A program made the position numbers and the translations under genes. A stretch of DNA of 64,000 nucleotides, taken from Fictibacillus halophilus. GTDB taxonomy: Bacteria > Bacillota > Bacilli > Bacillales > Fictibacillaceae. Each line of letters starts with the position of its first letter. The stretch's first letter is position 1. The notes under the pieces were generated by a model. It did not search any database, was not told the DNA's origin, and saw only the letters and a list, made by a program, of their open reading frames with translations. Shown here piece by piece: positions 20,336-29,664 of the stretch. The stretch is from positions 2,480,001 to 2,544,000 of the forward strand of contig NZ_JAEACF010000001.1 of NCBI RefSeq assembly GCF_016401385.1. The letters are read 5' to 3'.

Positions 20336-22732
20336 TTAGTTTCTTAGCGGCTTGCCTTTAACAAGCATGTGCTGCATTCTTGCCTGGCTTTTTGGTTCTC
20401 CAGCTAGACTTAAGAATGCTTCTCTCTCTAAATCTAGCAAGTATTGTTCGTCTACCAATGTTCCTTCTGGCACTCTTCCTCCAGCTAAAACAAAGGCTAG
20501 TTTTTTCGCGATCTTCAAATCGTGCTCTGAAATATATTGGCTGAAGTGCATCGTCTGCGCTCCTAAAGCAAGTGTTGCGTATCCTGCTTCACCTACTACA
20601 GGAATCTTCTTTCTAACAGGCGGTGTATAGCCAATGCTTTCTAATGCAAGCACTTGTGTCTTTGCATCATGCAAGAGATGGTCGCCGTTTACAGAGATGC
20701 TATCTTCTTTTCGTAAGAATCCAAGTTTACGTGCTTCTTGAGCGGAAGTTGAAACTTTAGCCATCGCAATCGTTTCAAAAGCTTGGTTCGCTACTTTTTG
20801 AAGATCTCCCTTCGCTCCTTCTGGCAGCTGCTCTAACAAACGAAGATAAAGCTCTTTGTTTCCGCCTCCACCTGGAATTAAGCCTACTCCAGTTTCAACA
20901 AGTCCCATATACGTTTCAGATGACATCTGAAGTCTTGCTGCAGGAAGTGATACTTCAACTCCCCCTCCGAGCGTCATACCGAAGTTAGCTGCCACTACAG
21001 GTTTTGCACTATAGCGAACTCTTGCCATCGCTTGTTGGAATTGACGGACCATCATATCCAGTTCAAAGAAATTGTCATCTTGTGCTTCCATAAGAATAAG
21101 CATCAAGTTTGCACCAACACAGAAGTTCTTACCTTGATTACCGATGACTAACCCTTTGTAGTTCTTTTCTACTTCGTCGATCGCCTGATGAAGCATCATG
21201 ATAATTTCAGGTCCTATCGCATTATTCGGAGAATTGAACTCAAGACCCGCAACATCATCACCAAGATCGATTAGTGTTGCTCCACCATTCTTTGTAATCA
21301 CATTACCTTTTTCTTTTAAACGGCTTAAATGAACCACTTTTTTGTTCTCTTCCACAGGAAGGTATCTACCGTGGTGATAGTAAGAGCGATCACCTTCTGT
21401 TTTTGTGTAGAAAGAATTCTTTTCTGATTGAAGAAGCTCTTCTACCCAACCAGGTATTGTCTCTCCTTCAGATTTCATTCGTTCTACCGATTCAGGAACG
21501 CCGATCGCATCCCAAATTTCAAACGGACCATGCTCCCATCCGAATCCCCATTTCATCGCTTGATCGATCGCGACAAGGTCATCAGCGATTTCATAACATT
21601 TTTCTGCTGAGTAAAGTAGAACTGGTTTAATAATGTCCCATAACAGTTTTCCTGCACGGTCATCACTATATAAAAGCGCTTTCACTTTTTGGTTTGTTGT
21701 TTTCATCTGTTTAGCTGCTTCGAGTGTAGCTGTCTTCATCTTCGAGCGTGGTTTATATTCCAATGTGGCAGGATCAAGCTCTAAGATTTCACTGCCTGCT
21801 TTACTTTTTTGTTTAAGATAGAAGCCTTGACCTGTCTTGCTTCCAGTCCAGCCTTTGTCGACCATTTCGTTCAAGAAATCAGGAATCTCAAACACTTCTT
21901 TTTCTTTTCCATCTACTTGCTCGTAAACATTTCTCGCAACATGAAGGAACGTATCTAATCCAACAACATCGAGTGTTCTAAACGTTGCAGATTTCGGACG
22001 GCCGATTAACGGACCTGTAACAGAGTCAACTTCACCGACACTATAGCCTTGTTTCATCATCTCTTGCATTGTAACCATCAATCCATATGTTCCGATGCGG
22101 TTCGCGATAAAGTTAGGCGTATCCTTCGCTTCAACTACACCTTTACCAAGTACGTTCTCACCAAAGCTGCGCATGAATTGAACAACTTCTGGCTTTGTGT
22201 CCTCAGTAGGAATGATTTCAAGAAGCTTTAAGTATCTTGGTGGATTGAAAAAGTGCGTTCCTAAGAAGTTTGCTTTAAAATCTTCTGAACGTCCTTCAGC
22301 CATCGCACGAATCGAGATCCCAGATGTGTTTGAAGTTATGATGCTTCCTGGTTTTCTATATTGATCAACTTTCTCAAAAAGCTTTTGTTTCACATCTAGT
22401 CGTTCAACAACTACCTCAATGATCCAGTCTACATCTTTTAATTTTTCAAGATCATCAGTAAGGTTACCGATTGAGATTAATTCGAGATTTTCTTTTACGG
22501 CAAGTGGAGCAGGCTTTTGTTTTAATAGTTTTTGTGTAGCAGATAGAGTGAATTTGTTGCGGAATGCAGGATGATCTTCAGTGATCCCCTTTGCTTTTTC
22601 CTCTTCACTTAAAGAAGGCGGTACAATATCCAATAGTAATGTTGGTATTCCGACGTTTGCAAGATGAGCGGCTATGCCTGATCCCATTACACCAGAACCC
22701 AGTACGGCAGCTTTTCGGATTTCACGAGACAA
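20336..22732 (-). CDS. fadN: 3-hydroxyacyl-CoA dehydrogenase / enoyl-CoA hydratase FadN
   Basis: 798-aa bifunctional enzyme. N-terminal NAD-binding hydroxyacyl-CoA dehydrogenase (AVLGSGVMGSGIAAHLANVG, IITSNTSGISI, GTHFFNPPRYLKLLEIIPT) and C-terminal enoyl-CoA hydratase/crotonase domain (GLEFNSPNNAIG, FCVGANLMLI, GMTLGGGVEVSLPAARLQMS, GLVETGVGLIPGGGG). First gene of the operon and directly downstream of the FadR operator. Equivalent of B. subtilis YusL. Confidence 0.96.
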   Translation of the reverse strand: MSREIRKAAVLGSGVMGSGIAAHLANVGIPTLLLDIVPPSLSEEEKAKGITEDHPAFRNKFTLSATQKLLKQKPAPLAVKENLELISIGNLTDDLEKLKDVDWIIEVVVERLDVKQKLFEKVDQYRKPGSIITSNTSGISIRAMAEGRSEDFKANFLGTHFFNPPRYLKLLEIIPTEDTKPEVVQFMRSFGENVLGKGVVEAKDTPNFIANRIGTYGLMVTMQEMMKQGYSVGEVDSVTGPLIGRPKSATFRTLDVVGLDTFLHVARNVYEQVDGKEKEVFEIPDFLNEMVDKGWTGSKTGQGFYLKQKSKAGSEILELDPATLEYKPRSKMKTATLEAAKQMKTTNQKVKALLYSDDRAGKLLWDIIKPVLLYSAEKCYEIADDLVAIDQAMKWGFGWEHGPFEIWDAIGVPESVERMKSEGETIPGWVEELLQSEKNSFYTKTEGDRSYYHHGRYLPVEENKKVVHLSRLKEKGNVITKNGGATLIDLGDDVAGLEFNSPNNAIGPEIIMMLHQAIDEVEKNYKGLVIGNQGKNFCVGANLMLILMEAQDDNFFELDMMVRQFQQAMARVRYSAKPVVAANFGMTLGGGVEVSLPAARLQMSSETYMGLVETGVGLIPGGGGNKELYLRLLEQLPEGAKGDLQKVANQAFETIAMAKVSTSAQEARKLGFLRKEDSISVNGDHLLHDAKTQVLALESIGYTPPVRKKIPVVGEAGYATLALGAQTMHFSQYISEHDLKIAKKLAFVLAGGRVPEGTLVDEQYLLDLEREAFLSLAGEPKSQARMQHMLVKGKPLRN

Positions 22733-22751
22733 GATGGTCTTCCTCCTTTAT

Positions 22752-22769
22752 TGAATGAATACTCATTCA
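22752..22769. promoter_or_regulatory. FadR operator
   Basis: TGAATGAATACTCATTCA is an 18-bp palindrome (one mismatched central pair) that matches the B. subtilis FadR (YsiA) operator. It lies 20 nt upstream of the fadN start, so the TetR-family repressor should be released by long-chain acyl-CoA and induce fadNAE. Confidence 0.9.
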
Positions 22770-22936
22770 TTTTTTATCCATAAAAAAATTTGTTACCCTA
22801 TATCCAATATAAAATATATTCTGAATTTTAGCAATAGTGGAGGTTTTTTTCTTTTGTAAACTTTTATTTCTTATCTTATGCAGGTTGTGTGCCTATGGTT
22901 TATCTAAAGAATCATCGCCAAAGTTCTCCGTTTCAA

Positions 22937-23149
22937 AAGGCTGCTTTCGTATTCATTGTTGCTTTTGTAAGTAGTTGATTTCCGTTACATATGCTCGCTT
23001 TCCACGGAGCGAGCGGTGAGCCACTTCGCGCTTCGCGCGGGTAGCTGTCTCACCTGCTCACTCGTCCTACCCAAGAGTCTCGCATCTTCCACTACAATCA
23101 GCAGTCAAATAAGTATCACTTAAAAGCAACAATTTTTAGAAAACAACCT
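22937..23149. repeat. MITE-like palindromic element, copy 3
   Basis: About 213 bp in opposite orientation to copy 1. Left arm AAGGCTGCTTTCGTATTCAT then TGTTGCTTTTG, core from GTAGTTGATTTCCG to ACTACAATCA with TGCTCGCTTTCCACGG, GCGGTGAGCC, CGCGCTTCGCGCG, TGTCTCACCTG and GAGTCTCGCATCTTCC, right arm TTAAAAGCAACAATTTTTAG and ACCT. No gene lies in the 22733-23200 gap. Confidence 0.88.
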
Positions 23150-23151
23150 AT

Positions 23152-23188
23152 AAAAAAGAGGAGTCTGTATTTAAGACAGACTCCTCTT
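23152..23188 (-). terminator. Terminator of putB
   Basis: AAGAGGAGTCTGT (23156-23168) pairs perfectly with ACAGACTCCTCTT (23176-23188); minus-strand T-run from the forward A-run 23152-23157. Confidence 0.88.
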
Positions 23189-23200
23189 GATTACTACTAT

Positions 23201-24118
23201 TTATTTTCCGAACACACCTTTTAATACGAACACAACGTTAGCGGGACGTTCAGCAAGACGTCTCATAAAGTAACCATACCAGTCGTTTCCGTATGGCACA
23301 TAGATTCGCATCTTGTATCCTTCTTGCATCAATTGATCTTGTCGTTCTACACGGATTCCGTACAACATTTGAAACTCGAATTGGTCATATGGAATGTTGT
23401 GTTTTTCAACCAGATCTTTTGTATATTGGATGATCTCATCATCGTGTGTTGCAATAGCGGTATAGTTTCCGTTCAATAGATGAGTTTCGATCAGCTTTTT
23501 AAAGTTATTATCTACATCGCTCTTTTCCGGATATGCGACAGTTTGCGGTTCTTTGTAAGCACCTTTAACTAATCGCAGGTTCGGATGATATTCATCTAAC
23601 GTTTGAACATCTTCTAGTGAGCGATACAAATAAGCTTGGATAACCGTTGAGATATTATCATATTCACTTTTTAGCATCTTGAAGATCTCAAGCGTTTTTT
23701 CACAACGAGAATAGTCTTCCATATCAATCGTAATGAAAACGTTGTGTTTTGTTGCTGCATCCATAATCTTTCTCATGTTGCTTAAGACAAGTTCGTCACT
23801 AATGTCTAGTCCCATGGATGTCATTTTTAGAGAAAGCTGTGAATCCAGCTTTTCTTTACTGATGGCTTTTATTGCATCTATACAATGCTGAGTCATTTCG
23901 GCAGCTTCGCGTTCGTTATCAACAAACTCACCAAGATGATCGATTGTTACAGGCATTCCCTTTTCGTTCAAACGTTTGATAGCAGTAATAGAGCTATCAA
24001 GTGTTGCACCTGCTACAAAACGACCTGCTCCAAAACGTAGACCGTATCTTTTAGCAAGGTTGGTTAACGATTTATTTTTAGCAAGAAATAAGAAAAAATT
24101 GCGCATAAGTTGTTCCAA
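23201..24118 (-). CDS. putB: Proline dehydrogenase (PutB/FadM type)
   Basis: 305-aa FAD-dependent proline dehydrogenase, oxidising proline to pyrroline-5-carboxylate at the membrane. Barrel motifs: GMPVTIDHLGEFVDN, VFITIDMEDYSRCEKTL, VIQAYLYRSLED, LRLVKGAYKEPQTVAYP, YTAIATHDDEII, FEFQMLYGIR, and the C-terminal RIYVPYGNDWYGYFMRRLAE substrate-binding helix. The start is TTG with AGGGGG upstream (an in-frame ATG is 12 nt later). In B. subtilis the gene in this place is yusM (putB). No P5C dehydrogenase adjoins it. Confidence 0.94.
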   Translation of the reverse strand: MEQLMRNFFLFLAKNKSLTNLAKRYGLRFGAGRFVAGATLDSSITAIKRLNEKGMPVTIDHLGEFVDNEREAAEMTQHCIDAIKAISKEKLDSQLSLKMTSMGLDISDELVLSNMRKIMDAATKHNVFITIDMEDYSRCEKTLEIFKMLKSEYDNISTVIQAYLYRSLEDVQTLDEYHPNLRLVKGAYKEPQTVAYPEKSDVDNNFKKLIETHLLNGNYTAIATHDDEIIQYTKDLVEKHNIPYDQFEFQMLYGIRVERQDQLMQEGYKMRIYVPYGNDWYGYFMRRLAERPANVVFVLKGVFGK

Positions 24119-24315
24119 TCCAATTACCCCCTAGTACCCTTAAAATATAAAATAAAGATTGGTTAATTTCTTTCTATGTTGTAACCGCTTTAAATATATC
24201 ATTTTTTTTGCGAATATTGTCGATTTTGCAATATTAAAAATATTTTTTTTCGTATTAATAGTAAATATGGATGTATTGAAGTTTACGGTATGCGTTCTAA
24301 TAATACTTACACGTT

Positions 24316-24441
24316 CGCCGATAAATGATTGAGTTTCACCGATAAAAGAGCTAGTTACACCGCTAACACGTCACATTTCACCTGAAACCGTCTTCTCACC
24401 ACCTGTAATCACCTTTCTATCACCGAGAGCAGCAGAAAAGG
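24316..24441. repeat. Degenerate 21-bp tandem repeat array (6 units)
   Basis: Units begin CGCCGATAAA (24316), CACCGATAAA (24337), CACCGCTAAC (24358), CACCTGAAAC (24379), CACCTGTAAT (24400) and CACCGAGAGC (24421), at exact 21-bp steps. The rest of each unit is variable, usually ending in TTT or TTA. No frame through it is supported. Occupies most of the 24119-24495 gap. Confidence 0.75.
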
Positions 24442-24454
24442 AAAAGCTTGCAAG

Positions 24455-24478
24455 AAAAAAGACAGTCTATATGACTGC
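24455..24478 (-). terminator. Weak terminator after the DUF2573-like gene
   Basis: On the minus strand GGCAGTC, ATAT(A) loop, GACTGTC, followed by six T. It lies 18 nt beyond the stop of the 82-aa gene. Confidence 0.65.
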
Positions 24479-24495
24479 CTCATGTTATATCTTAT

Positions 24496-24744
24496 TTATT
24501 TCTGTTCGTTTCTGTGCTTTTCATTCATTTCTTTTATCTCGTGAACAAGGTTTTTCATTGCTTCCTTAGCATCTGGATACTCTTCGTTCCAATGCTTTAC
24601 TAATGGCGGCATACTCTTAGCGATGAATGAATAAAGAGCATACGTTTTTACTAACTCTATATGCTTTGGTTCTGCACTTCCTACTAGAAGTTCAGCATAT
24701 TTCTCCAGTAAACCTTCCATCTGTAGTTGTAATTGATTATCCAC
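24496..24744 (-). CDS. Small helical protein, DUF2573/YusU-like
   Basis: 82 aa, all alpha by appearance: QLQLQMEGLLEKYAELLVGS, HIELVKTYALYSFIAKSMP, LVKHWNEEYPDAKEAMKNLV. No signal peptide. Size and the N-terminal pattern resemble the YusU family (DUF2573), which lies in the same neighbourhood in B. subtilis; this match is from memory and moderate. Function unknown. Starts 30 nt upstream of nothing obvious: the copD gene precedes it by about 31 nt on the same strand, so it may be co-transcribed. Confidence 0.6.
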   Translation of the reverse strand: MDNQLQLQMEGLLEKYAELLVGSAEPKHIELVKTYALYSFIAKSMPPLVKHWNEEYPDAKEAMKNLVHEIKEMNEKHRNEQK

Positions 24745-24775
24745 GGTTAACTACCCCCTAGATTCTTAGAACATT

Positions 24776-25861
24776 TTAAAGTGATATGGAAGACATGACG
24801 GCTAAATAAATAGCGCCCGCTGCTAGGATAGAAGCGACTATTGCAAGTATCATACTTTTGTTTTGCTTGATCGTGGCAAAAACAGATAAGACAAGTACGA
24901 TAGCACCGGCTAGCCAAACAAGACTCATCACTGAGAAGTTAAAGGACAACATCGGATTATCGCCAGGAATGATACCAGAGAAAATAGTAAACAGCCTAGA
25001 AGGCTCTTCCATCTTTAATGTATCCGCTACATCATGAGGTGGTGTTTGCTGAGTCATCAACGCTGTTGTTACAAAAGCAAGAAACAAGAAGATCCCTTCT
25101 GCTTTTATCCATTTGTTAAGCGCTAATCCAGTCGTACCCGCTTTTAACTTCTTTTTCAACCATATTCCGTTAATCACGCTATAAATCACGATAATAAACA
25201 AAAGAATGTGTTTGATCAACAGTGCTTGTCCATAGTCTAATAAATAACTGTTCACATATTGAGGAACGATATAGTTCATTAACCACAAACCAGCACCGAT
25301 CACAGTGACTAAGCAGCCCACAGCCAAAGGTGTGAACCATTTATAGAACGACAGACTTGGCCCTTCCCCTTTGCTGAAATATCCGCTTACGAGAAGTACC
25401 CCCGACCACGTGATCACAGCTATAAAATGCAACGAGTGAGCTAAGAATCCTAACGATTCTAGGCTTGCTGCATGACTTGCATAACCAACGGAGATTCCCA
25501 TGCCCGATGTCAAAAAGACCGCTAATCCGGCAAAGAATCGATCTTCTTTTATATCATTAAATAAAACCATGAAGAACAATAGAACAGAAATTCCAGTTAA
25601 GAAAAGCCAACCCTTTCCTACTTCAAAACTAAAAACAATGTTTTGGAATGTCATCCAATATCCGAAATCTTCTCCAAGATGCATCGTAAGTCTAATAAGC
25701 TCCCCAATCCCAAACAATGGTGTGAAAGCTATTAAAAGCAAAATGAGCTTTTTTGATATGAAAATTTTCGGGCGACTTTCTCGTGGCACTGAATATAAGA
25801 TAAACGCACCCATTAACAAAGCAAAACACACATATAACATGGCTTTAGCGACAATAAACAT
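24776..25861 (-). CDS. CopD-family copper transport membrane protein
   Basis: 361-aa integral membrane protein with about nine transmembrane helices. The CopD core is visible: LESLGFLAHSLHFIAVITWSG (conserved His residues and WxG), LLIKHILLFIIVIYSVINGI, and a loop TTALMTQQTPPHD typical of the family end. CopD/YcnJ-type proteins import or handle copper. The CopC-like domain found fused in YcnJ is absent. AAGGAG precedes ATG. Probably co-transcribed with the downstream 82-aa gene. Confidence 0.8.
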   Translation of the reverse strand: MFIVAKAMLYVCFALLMGAFILYSVPRESRPKIFISKKLILLLIAFTPLFGIGELIRLTMHLGEDFGYWMTFQNIVFSFEVGKGWLFLTGISVLLFFMVLFNDIKEDRFFAGLAVFLTSGMGISVGYASHAASLESLGFLAHSLHFIAVITWSGVLLVSGYFSKGEGPSLSFYKWFTPLAVGCLVTVIGAGLWLMNYIVPQYVNSYLLDYGQALLIKHILLFIIVIYSVINGIWLKKKLKAGTTGLALNKWIKAEGIFLFLAFVTTALMTQQTPPHDVADTLKMEEPSRLFTIFSGIIPGDNPMLSFNFSVMSLVWLAGAIVLVLSVFATIKQNKSMILAIVASILAAGAIYLAVMSSISL

Positions 25862-26002
25862 GAAATAAGCTCCTTCATAACTATATAAGCTTATTGTATC
25901 AGGGATTTAGAAAGTAACAAAAATTAAGAATGACAATAAAATGAATTCTTAAAAAAGCTAACAGTACAGCGTCTTTACGCCTCTATTAGCTTTCTCTTAT
26001 AA

Positions 26003-26890
26003 TTATCGGTTTCCTCGTTGCACAACTTTGGATAAGAATTTAACTCCATCACCATAGCTGAATTTTCTTGCAGCACGTCTGAACTCTTTCAACCCTTTAC
26101 GCGTGACGTTGAAATATGGATCAATCAATCCTTGTTCTTTTAATTGATTGGCCGTTTCGATCGTGATGGAGTGTTGAATTTCTCTCATTTTGTGATTGAA
26201 TTGCTCTAAACTTGCATTTAATACAAACTCTTTACCTAGTAACTGGACGATATCTTTCGCGTTTCCACTCTGAGCAGCTTCTTCATCTATGAATTCTTCT
26301 TCAACATACTCTTGTTCGAATTCCTTTTCTTCAACTTCTTGCTCTTCTAGAGGTTCTAATAAAGTTGTGATTCGGATAATCTCTTGTTTTGCTAACATGA
26401 TCTCTTTTTCTTTTTGCAGCAAATAGTCTATGTAATCTTTCTTATCCTCTTCATGAAGATCTTCTGTAACTAAGCGGTTTTTGACTTCATTCTGAACTTG
26501 TTTCATACGTTTAATTTGCTCTTCTTGAGATAATAATTCGCGTACAAGTTCTTCTTCTTCAGATTCCGTTAAAGTGACCTCATCATCTTGTATGTATATT
26601 TCTTCTACTTTCTCTTCTTGCGTTTCTGTCTCAAGCTTATTTTTGTTTGCCATCGGAATAACCGACTTTCCGGCAGATACAAAAGCCATGAGTGCTTCGT
26701 TTACTTTTACATAAAACATACTGCAGATTCCTATTGCAAAAACAGCTACAAGAAATGCAAGCAAGTCTGAAAAATGAAACGTAAATTCAGTAATCACTAA
26801 TTTGTACATGAAAACCAGCGATAATAGACTGATCAAAATAATTTTGAACCAATGATTACGAATTTTAATTTTCTCATCTGTTGTATTCAA
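26003..26890 (-). CDS. Unknown membrane-anchored acidic coiled-coil protein
   Basis: 295 aa from TTG at 26890, chosen because AAAGGGGG lies 8 nt upstream; the frame is open 120 nt further but without a ribosome site and through the ger terminator region. Two transmembrane helices near the N-terminus (about 15-31 and 41-62), then a strongly acidic Glu-rich coiled coil (about 90-215, with TESEEEELVRELLSQEEQIK) and a basic C-terminal globular part (DIVQLLGKEFVLNASLEQFN, DPYFNVTRKGLKEFRRAARK). I do not recognise the family. It lies 138 nt downstream of gerC, after a terminator, so it is probably a separate unit. Confidence 0.65.
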   Translation of the reverse strand: MNTTDEKIKIRNHWFKIILISLLSLVFMYKLVITEFTFHFSDLLAFLVAVFAIGICSMFYVKVNEALMAFVSAGKSVIPMANKNKLETETQEEKVEEIYIQDDEVTLTESEEEELVRELLSQEEQIKRMKQVQNEVKNRLVTEDLHEEDKKDYIDYLLQKEKEIMLAKQEIIRITTLLEPLEEQEVEEKEFEQEYVEEEFIDEEAAQSGNAKDIVQLLGKEFVLNASLEQFNHKMREIQHSITIETANQLKEQGLIDPYFNVTRKGLKEFRRAARKFSYGDGVKFLSKVVQRGNR

Positions 26891-26984
26891 ATTAATTGCC
26901 CCCTTTAAATCGTTAGTCCTATAAAGGAATAACCATATAAACATTCGCAATGCTTTTCTTTTTTTGTCCGCAGATATGAGAATA

Positions 26985-27021
26985 CAAAAAAACAGCTTCC
27001 TAAAGAACACGGAAAGCTGTT
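26985..27021 (-). terminator. Terminator of the ger operon
   Basis: AACAGCTTCC (26991-27000) pairs with GGAAAGCTGTT (27011-27021) with one bulge; minus-strand T-run from the forward A-run 26985-26992. Confidence 0.75.
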
Positions 27022-27028
27022 AACTCCT

Positions 27029-28117
27029 CTATTCAATTACCCCTGTTTCTACTATATCTACTTCAGTTGTTACATTAATCTTCATAGAAGGATATTGTTT
27101 TAGAAATACTTTGTAGTCCCAACCTCTTTCTCGTCTTCTTACTTGATCCCCAAATCCTAGAGGATCTACTTGTAATTGTTGAAACTTTTTCACGATTCCT
27201 TGTGCTTCATCCTGTAATTGTCCCTTCAATGTTTTTTTGATAAGAGCGATGTTTTCTGCTTGCTCTAGGTTCAACCAATGTGGATACTCATGAATCTCAC
27301 CAAGAATCTTCATCTTCACATTAAATTGAGGGACTCCATTCACTTTTTTTATATCGTAGGTAGTCGTGCCTTTAATGTTACGAATAACGGCATGGCCCTT
27401 CCTTTTTTCTTTCTTGATCTCCACTTCATAGTTACCTGATTTAGAGCCGTCCAGAAGAACTTTAAAAGCAAAAGATTGTCGGTGATCTAGCTTACCAACA
27501 TATTTATCTTTTTTAAATAGAGCGATCCCTTCAAGCTGAATCGATTTTTTATGTGCTTTTACGATCGGTAAGAAAGGGTCCATACCTTCTCCATAATAGC
27601 TATAAAGGAATACATGAAGATTTGTTTTTGGTAGATTCTCACTTTTGATATTTTGATCGAGTAAATCAGCTAAATACATGGATGGAAGAGCAGAAGCGGT
27701 ATACTTTTTTGTTAAGAGTTCATTCGTACTGCCATCTACAACAGTTAGAAAAAGACGATTCCCTACGTTAGGGTCTCTGTAAAGGGAATTAACGATCTCT
27801 AGAATTCCTTTTTCAGCGAATCGATCATTGAACAACACCACACGCAGCTGACCTGTCGTCAGTGTCTTAGGCGATTGTGTATTAAGTTTAGACCGAATAA
27901 ATCGACTCGTGTGAGATACTGCTGATAAGGTTTCGACTCGAACATTTCCATCCATATTAAATACGGGATACGTAATGGTACCTTGAATACTTTCATCCGT
28001 TTTTTTGTCAAAACCTATAGCATGGATGAGCTGGACTTCATCTATGATCTCTTTCGGCACACATCCTGCCAAAATAAAGGTTAGAAAAAGAATACAAAGC
28101 CTATAATTTTTTTTCAT
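27029..28117 (-). CDS. Spore germination receptor C subunit (Ger(x)C family lipoprotein)
   Basis: 362 aa. Signal peptide with lipobox LAGC (C19) followed by VPKEIIDEVQLIHAIGFDK, the hallmark of GerAC-type proteins; further motifs TTGQLRVVLFNDRFAEKGI, DRNVG-like YRDPNVGNRLFLTVVDGS, and C-terminal VKKFQQLQVDPLGFGDQVRR. A peripheral lipoprotein on the outer face of the spore inner membrane. Its ATG overlaps the gerA stop by 4 nt (ATGA). Normally a B (permease) gene sits between or beside A and C; none is present here. Confidence 0.92.
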   Translation of the reverse strand: MKKNYRLCILFLTFILAGCVPKEIIDEVQLIHAIGFDKKTDESIQGTITYPVFNMDGNVRVETLSAVSHTSRFIRSKLNTQSPKTLTTGQLRVVLFNDRFAEKGILEIVNSLYRDPNVGNRLFLTVVDGSTNELLTKKYTASALPSMYLADLLDQNIKSENLPKTNLHVFLYSYYGEGMDPFLPIVKAHKKSIQLEGIALFKKDKYVGKLDHRQSFAFKVLLDGSKSGNYEVEIKKEKRKGHAVIRNIKGTTTYDIKKVNGVPQFNVKMKILGEIHEYPHWLNLEQAENIALIKKTLKGQLQDEAQGIVKKFQQLQVDPLGFGDQVRRRERGWDYKVFLKQYPSMKINVTTEVDIVETGVIE

Positions 28118-29637
28118 TCGTCGATATCCTTTTTCTTTCTCATTTCTTTCACTTTATCTTTAGATGGCAGGGTAGTTCCTAACGAGATTGGACGCTTCAA
28201 AAGTCTGTTATATGGCAGTCGAAAGATCGTGTCAGTCATATCTAATAAACGAGGCGGATAGATTGGCTGCAAATAGGGTCTGCCTAAGGATTCTAGTCGC
28301 AAAAGATGGACTAAAATAAACGACATAGCCAGTACAATCCCCACCCCGCCCCAAAGAGCCGCAAAAAAGATAAAAGGAAAACGGAGAATTCGAATGGTAT
28401 TCGCCATTTTATAGATAGGCGTCGTAAACGAGGCTAATGCAGATAGTGAAACGATAATCAAAAGGATATTACTCGTTAACCCTGCTTCTACCGATGCCTG
28501 ACCGATTACGATACCTCCAACAATACCGAGTGTTTGACCAACTTTCGTAGGAAGACGAGCCCCTGCTTCCCTTAATAGTTCAATCGTCAATTCTAAAAAC
28601 AGTACCTCTAATATTGGTGGAAATGGAATGTTAACTCGTGACGAAATTAAAGGCGCTAGTAGATCTTTAGGAATCATCTGATAGTGGTAAGTGAGAACGG
28701 CTACATACAGCGGTGTTGCAAAGGTTGAGAAAATAACAGAAATAAAGCGTATGAAACGGAACAATGATCCTAAAAGCCACGATAAATAATAATCTTCTGG
28801 CGATGCAAAATATTCCGAGATGCCTGTAGGTCCTAAGAGAGCTTGAGGTGAACCTTCTGAGAGAATCGCAATTTGACCATAGTTCAACATGGACACGACC
28901 CTGTCTGGTCTTTCCGTTGTTATAAGCTGAGGAAACACCGACTTCGTATTATCCGATATGATCTGTTCTAAGTACGAACTATCCGGAATGACTTCTAGTT
29001 CAATGTCCTTTATTCGCTGCATGACGGTGTTCAGGTTTTCTTTTTCAGCAACACCTTCTAAATATGCGATAATTACACGTGTCTTAGAGAACTTTCCGAG
29101 CACAACTTCTTTAAAACGAAGTTCGGGAACAGGCAATCTTCTTCGGATCAAATACAGATTGCTGTCTAAGTTCTCGATAAAAGCTTCTTTCGGTCCTATT
29201 ACAGAGAACTCGATTTCAGAAACAGATACTGGCCTGTTAGTGGCAAAATTCTCAGCACGAATAACGGCACATTCTTCGTCGTATTCACCCAGTTGAACGA
29301 CGATAAAACCACGTAAAAGCTTATTTTGAATCTCTTTTATATCATTCGTGATCGTAACGCTCTCGATCGGCAAAATATCTTTTAAGTCTTTAATGTTCTT
29401 AAAATCTTTGCTGTGTATTAAATAAGGAAGTAGATCGCGATGAAGCAGTTCTCCATCTATCATCGCTTTATAATAAGAAATATAAATATTGTGATGAACC
29501 GTCTTTTGAGGATAATGGATAAAATCAGCAGACTCCTTGGCATTATCCACTAGTTCTCTAATATCGCTATATGTATTATCAGAAAGATCAATCGTGTGAC
29601 TCTGCTCTTTCGGCTTCTTTTTTAACCATTTCATCAT
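28114..29637 (-). CDS. Spore germination receptor A subunit (GerA family)
   Basis: 507 aa. N-terminal cytoplasmic domains (DIRELVDNAKESADFIHYPQ, ISYYKAMIDGELLHRDLLPY, VIIAYLEGVAEKENLNTVMQ, LNYGQIAILSEGSPQALLGP) followed by a membrane domain with about five helices (residues about 285-455; FLELTIELLREAGARLPTKV is the family signature) and a basic C-terminal tail. With the C subunit it would form part of a nutrient germinant receptor in the spore inner membrane. Preceded by a strong SigG-type promoter. Confidence 0.93.
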   Translation of the reverse strand: MMKWLKKKPKEQSHTIDLSDNTYSDIRELVDNAKESADFIHYPQKTVHHNIYISYYKAMIDGELLHRDLLPYLIHSKDFKNIKDLKDILPIESVTITNDIKEIQNKLLRGFIVVQLGEYDEECAVIRAENFATNRPVSVSEIEFSVIGPKEAFIENLDSNLYLIRRRLPVPELRFKEVVLGKFSKTRVIIAYLEGVAEKENLNTVMQRIKDIELEVIPDSSYLEQIISDNTKSVFPQLITTERPDRVVSMLNYGQIAILSEGSPQALLGPTGISEYFASPEDYYLSWLLGSLFRFIRFISVIFSTFATPLYVAVLTYHYQMIPKDLLAPLISSRVNIPFPPILEVLFLELTIELLREAGARLPTKVGQTLGIVGGIVIGQASVEAGLTSNILLIIVSLSALASFTTPIYKMANTIRILRFPFIFFAALWGGVGIVLAMSFILVHLLRLESLGRPYLQPIYPPRLLDMTDTIFRLPYNRLLKRPISLGTTLPSKDKVKEMRKKKDIDE

Positions 29638-29664
29638 AACGTCTCACACCTCTTTTCTACTTCT

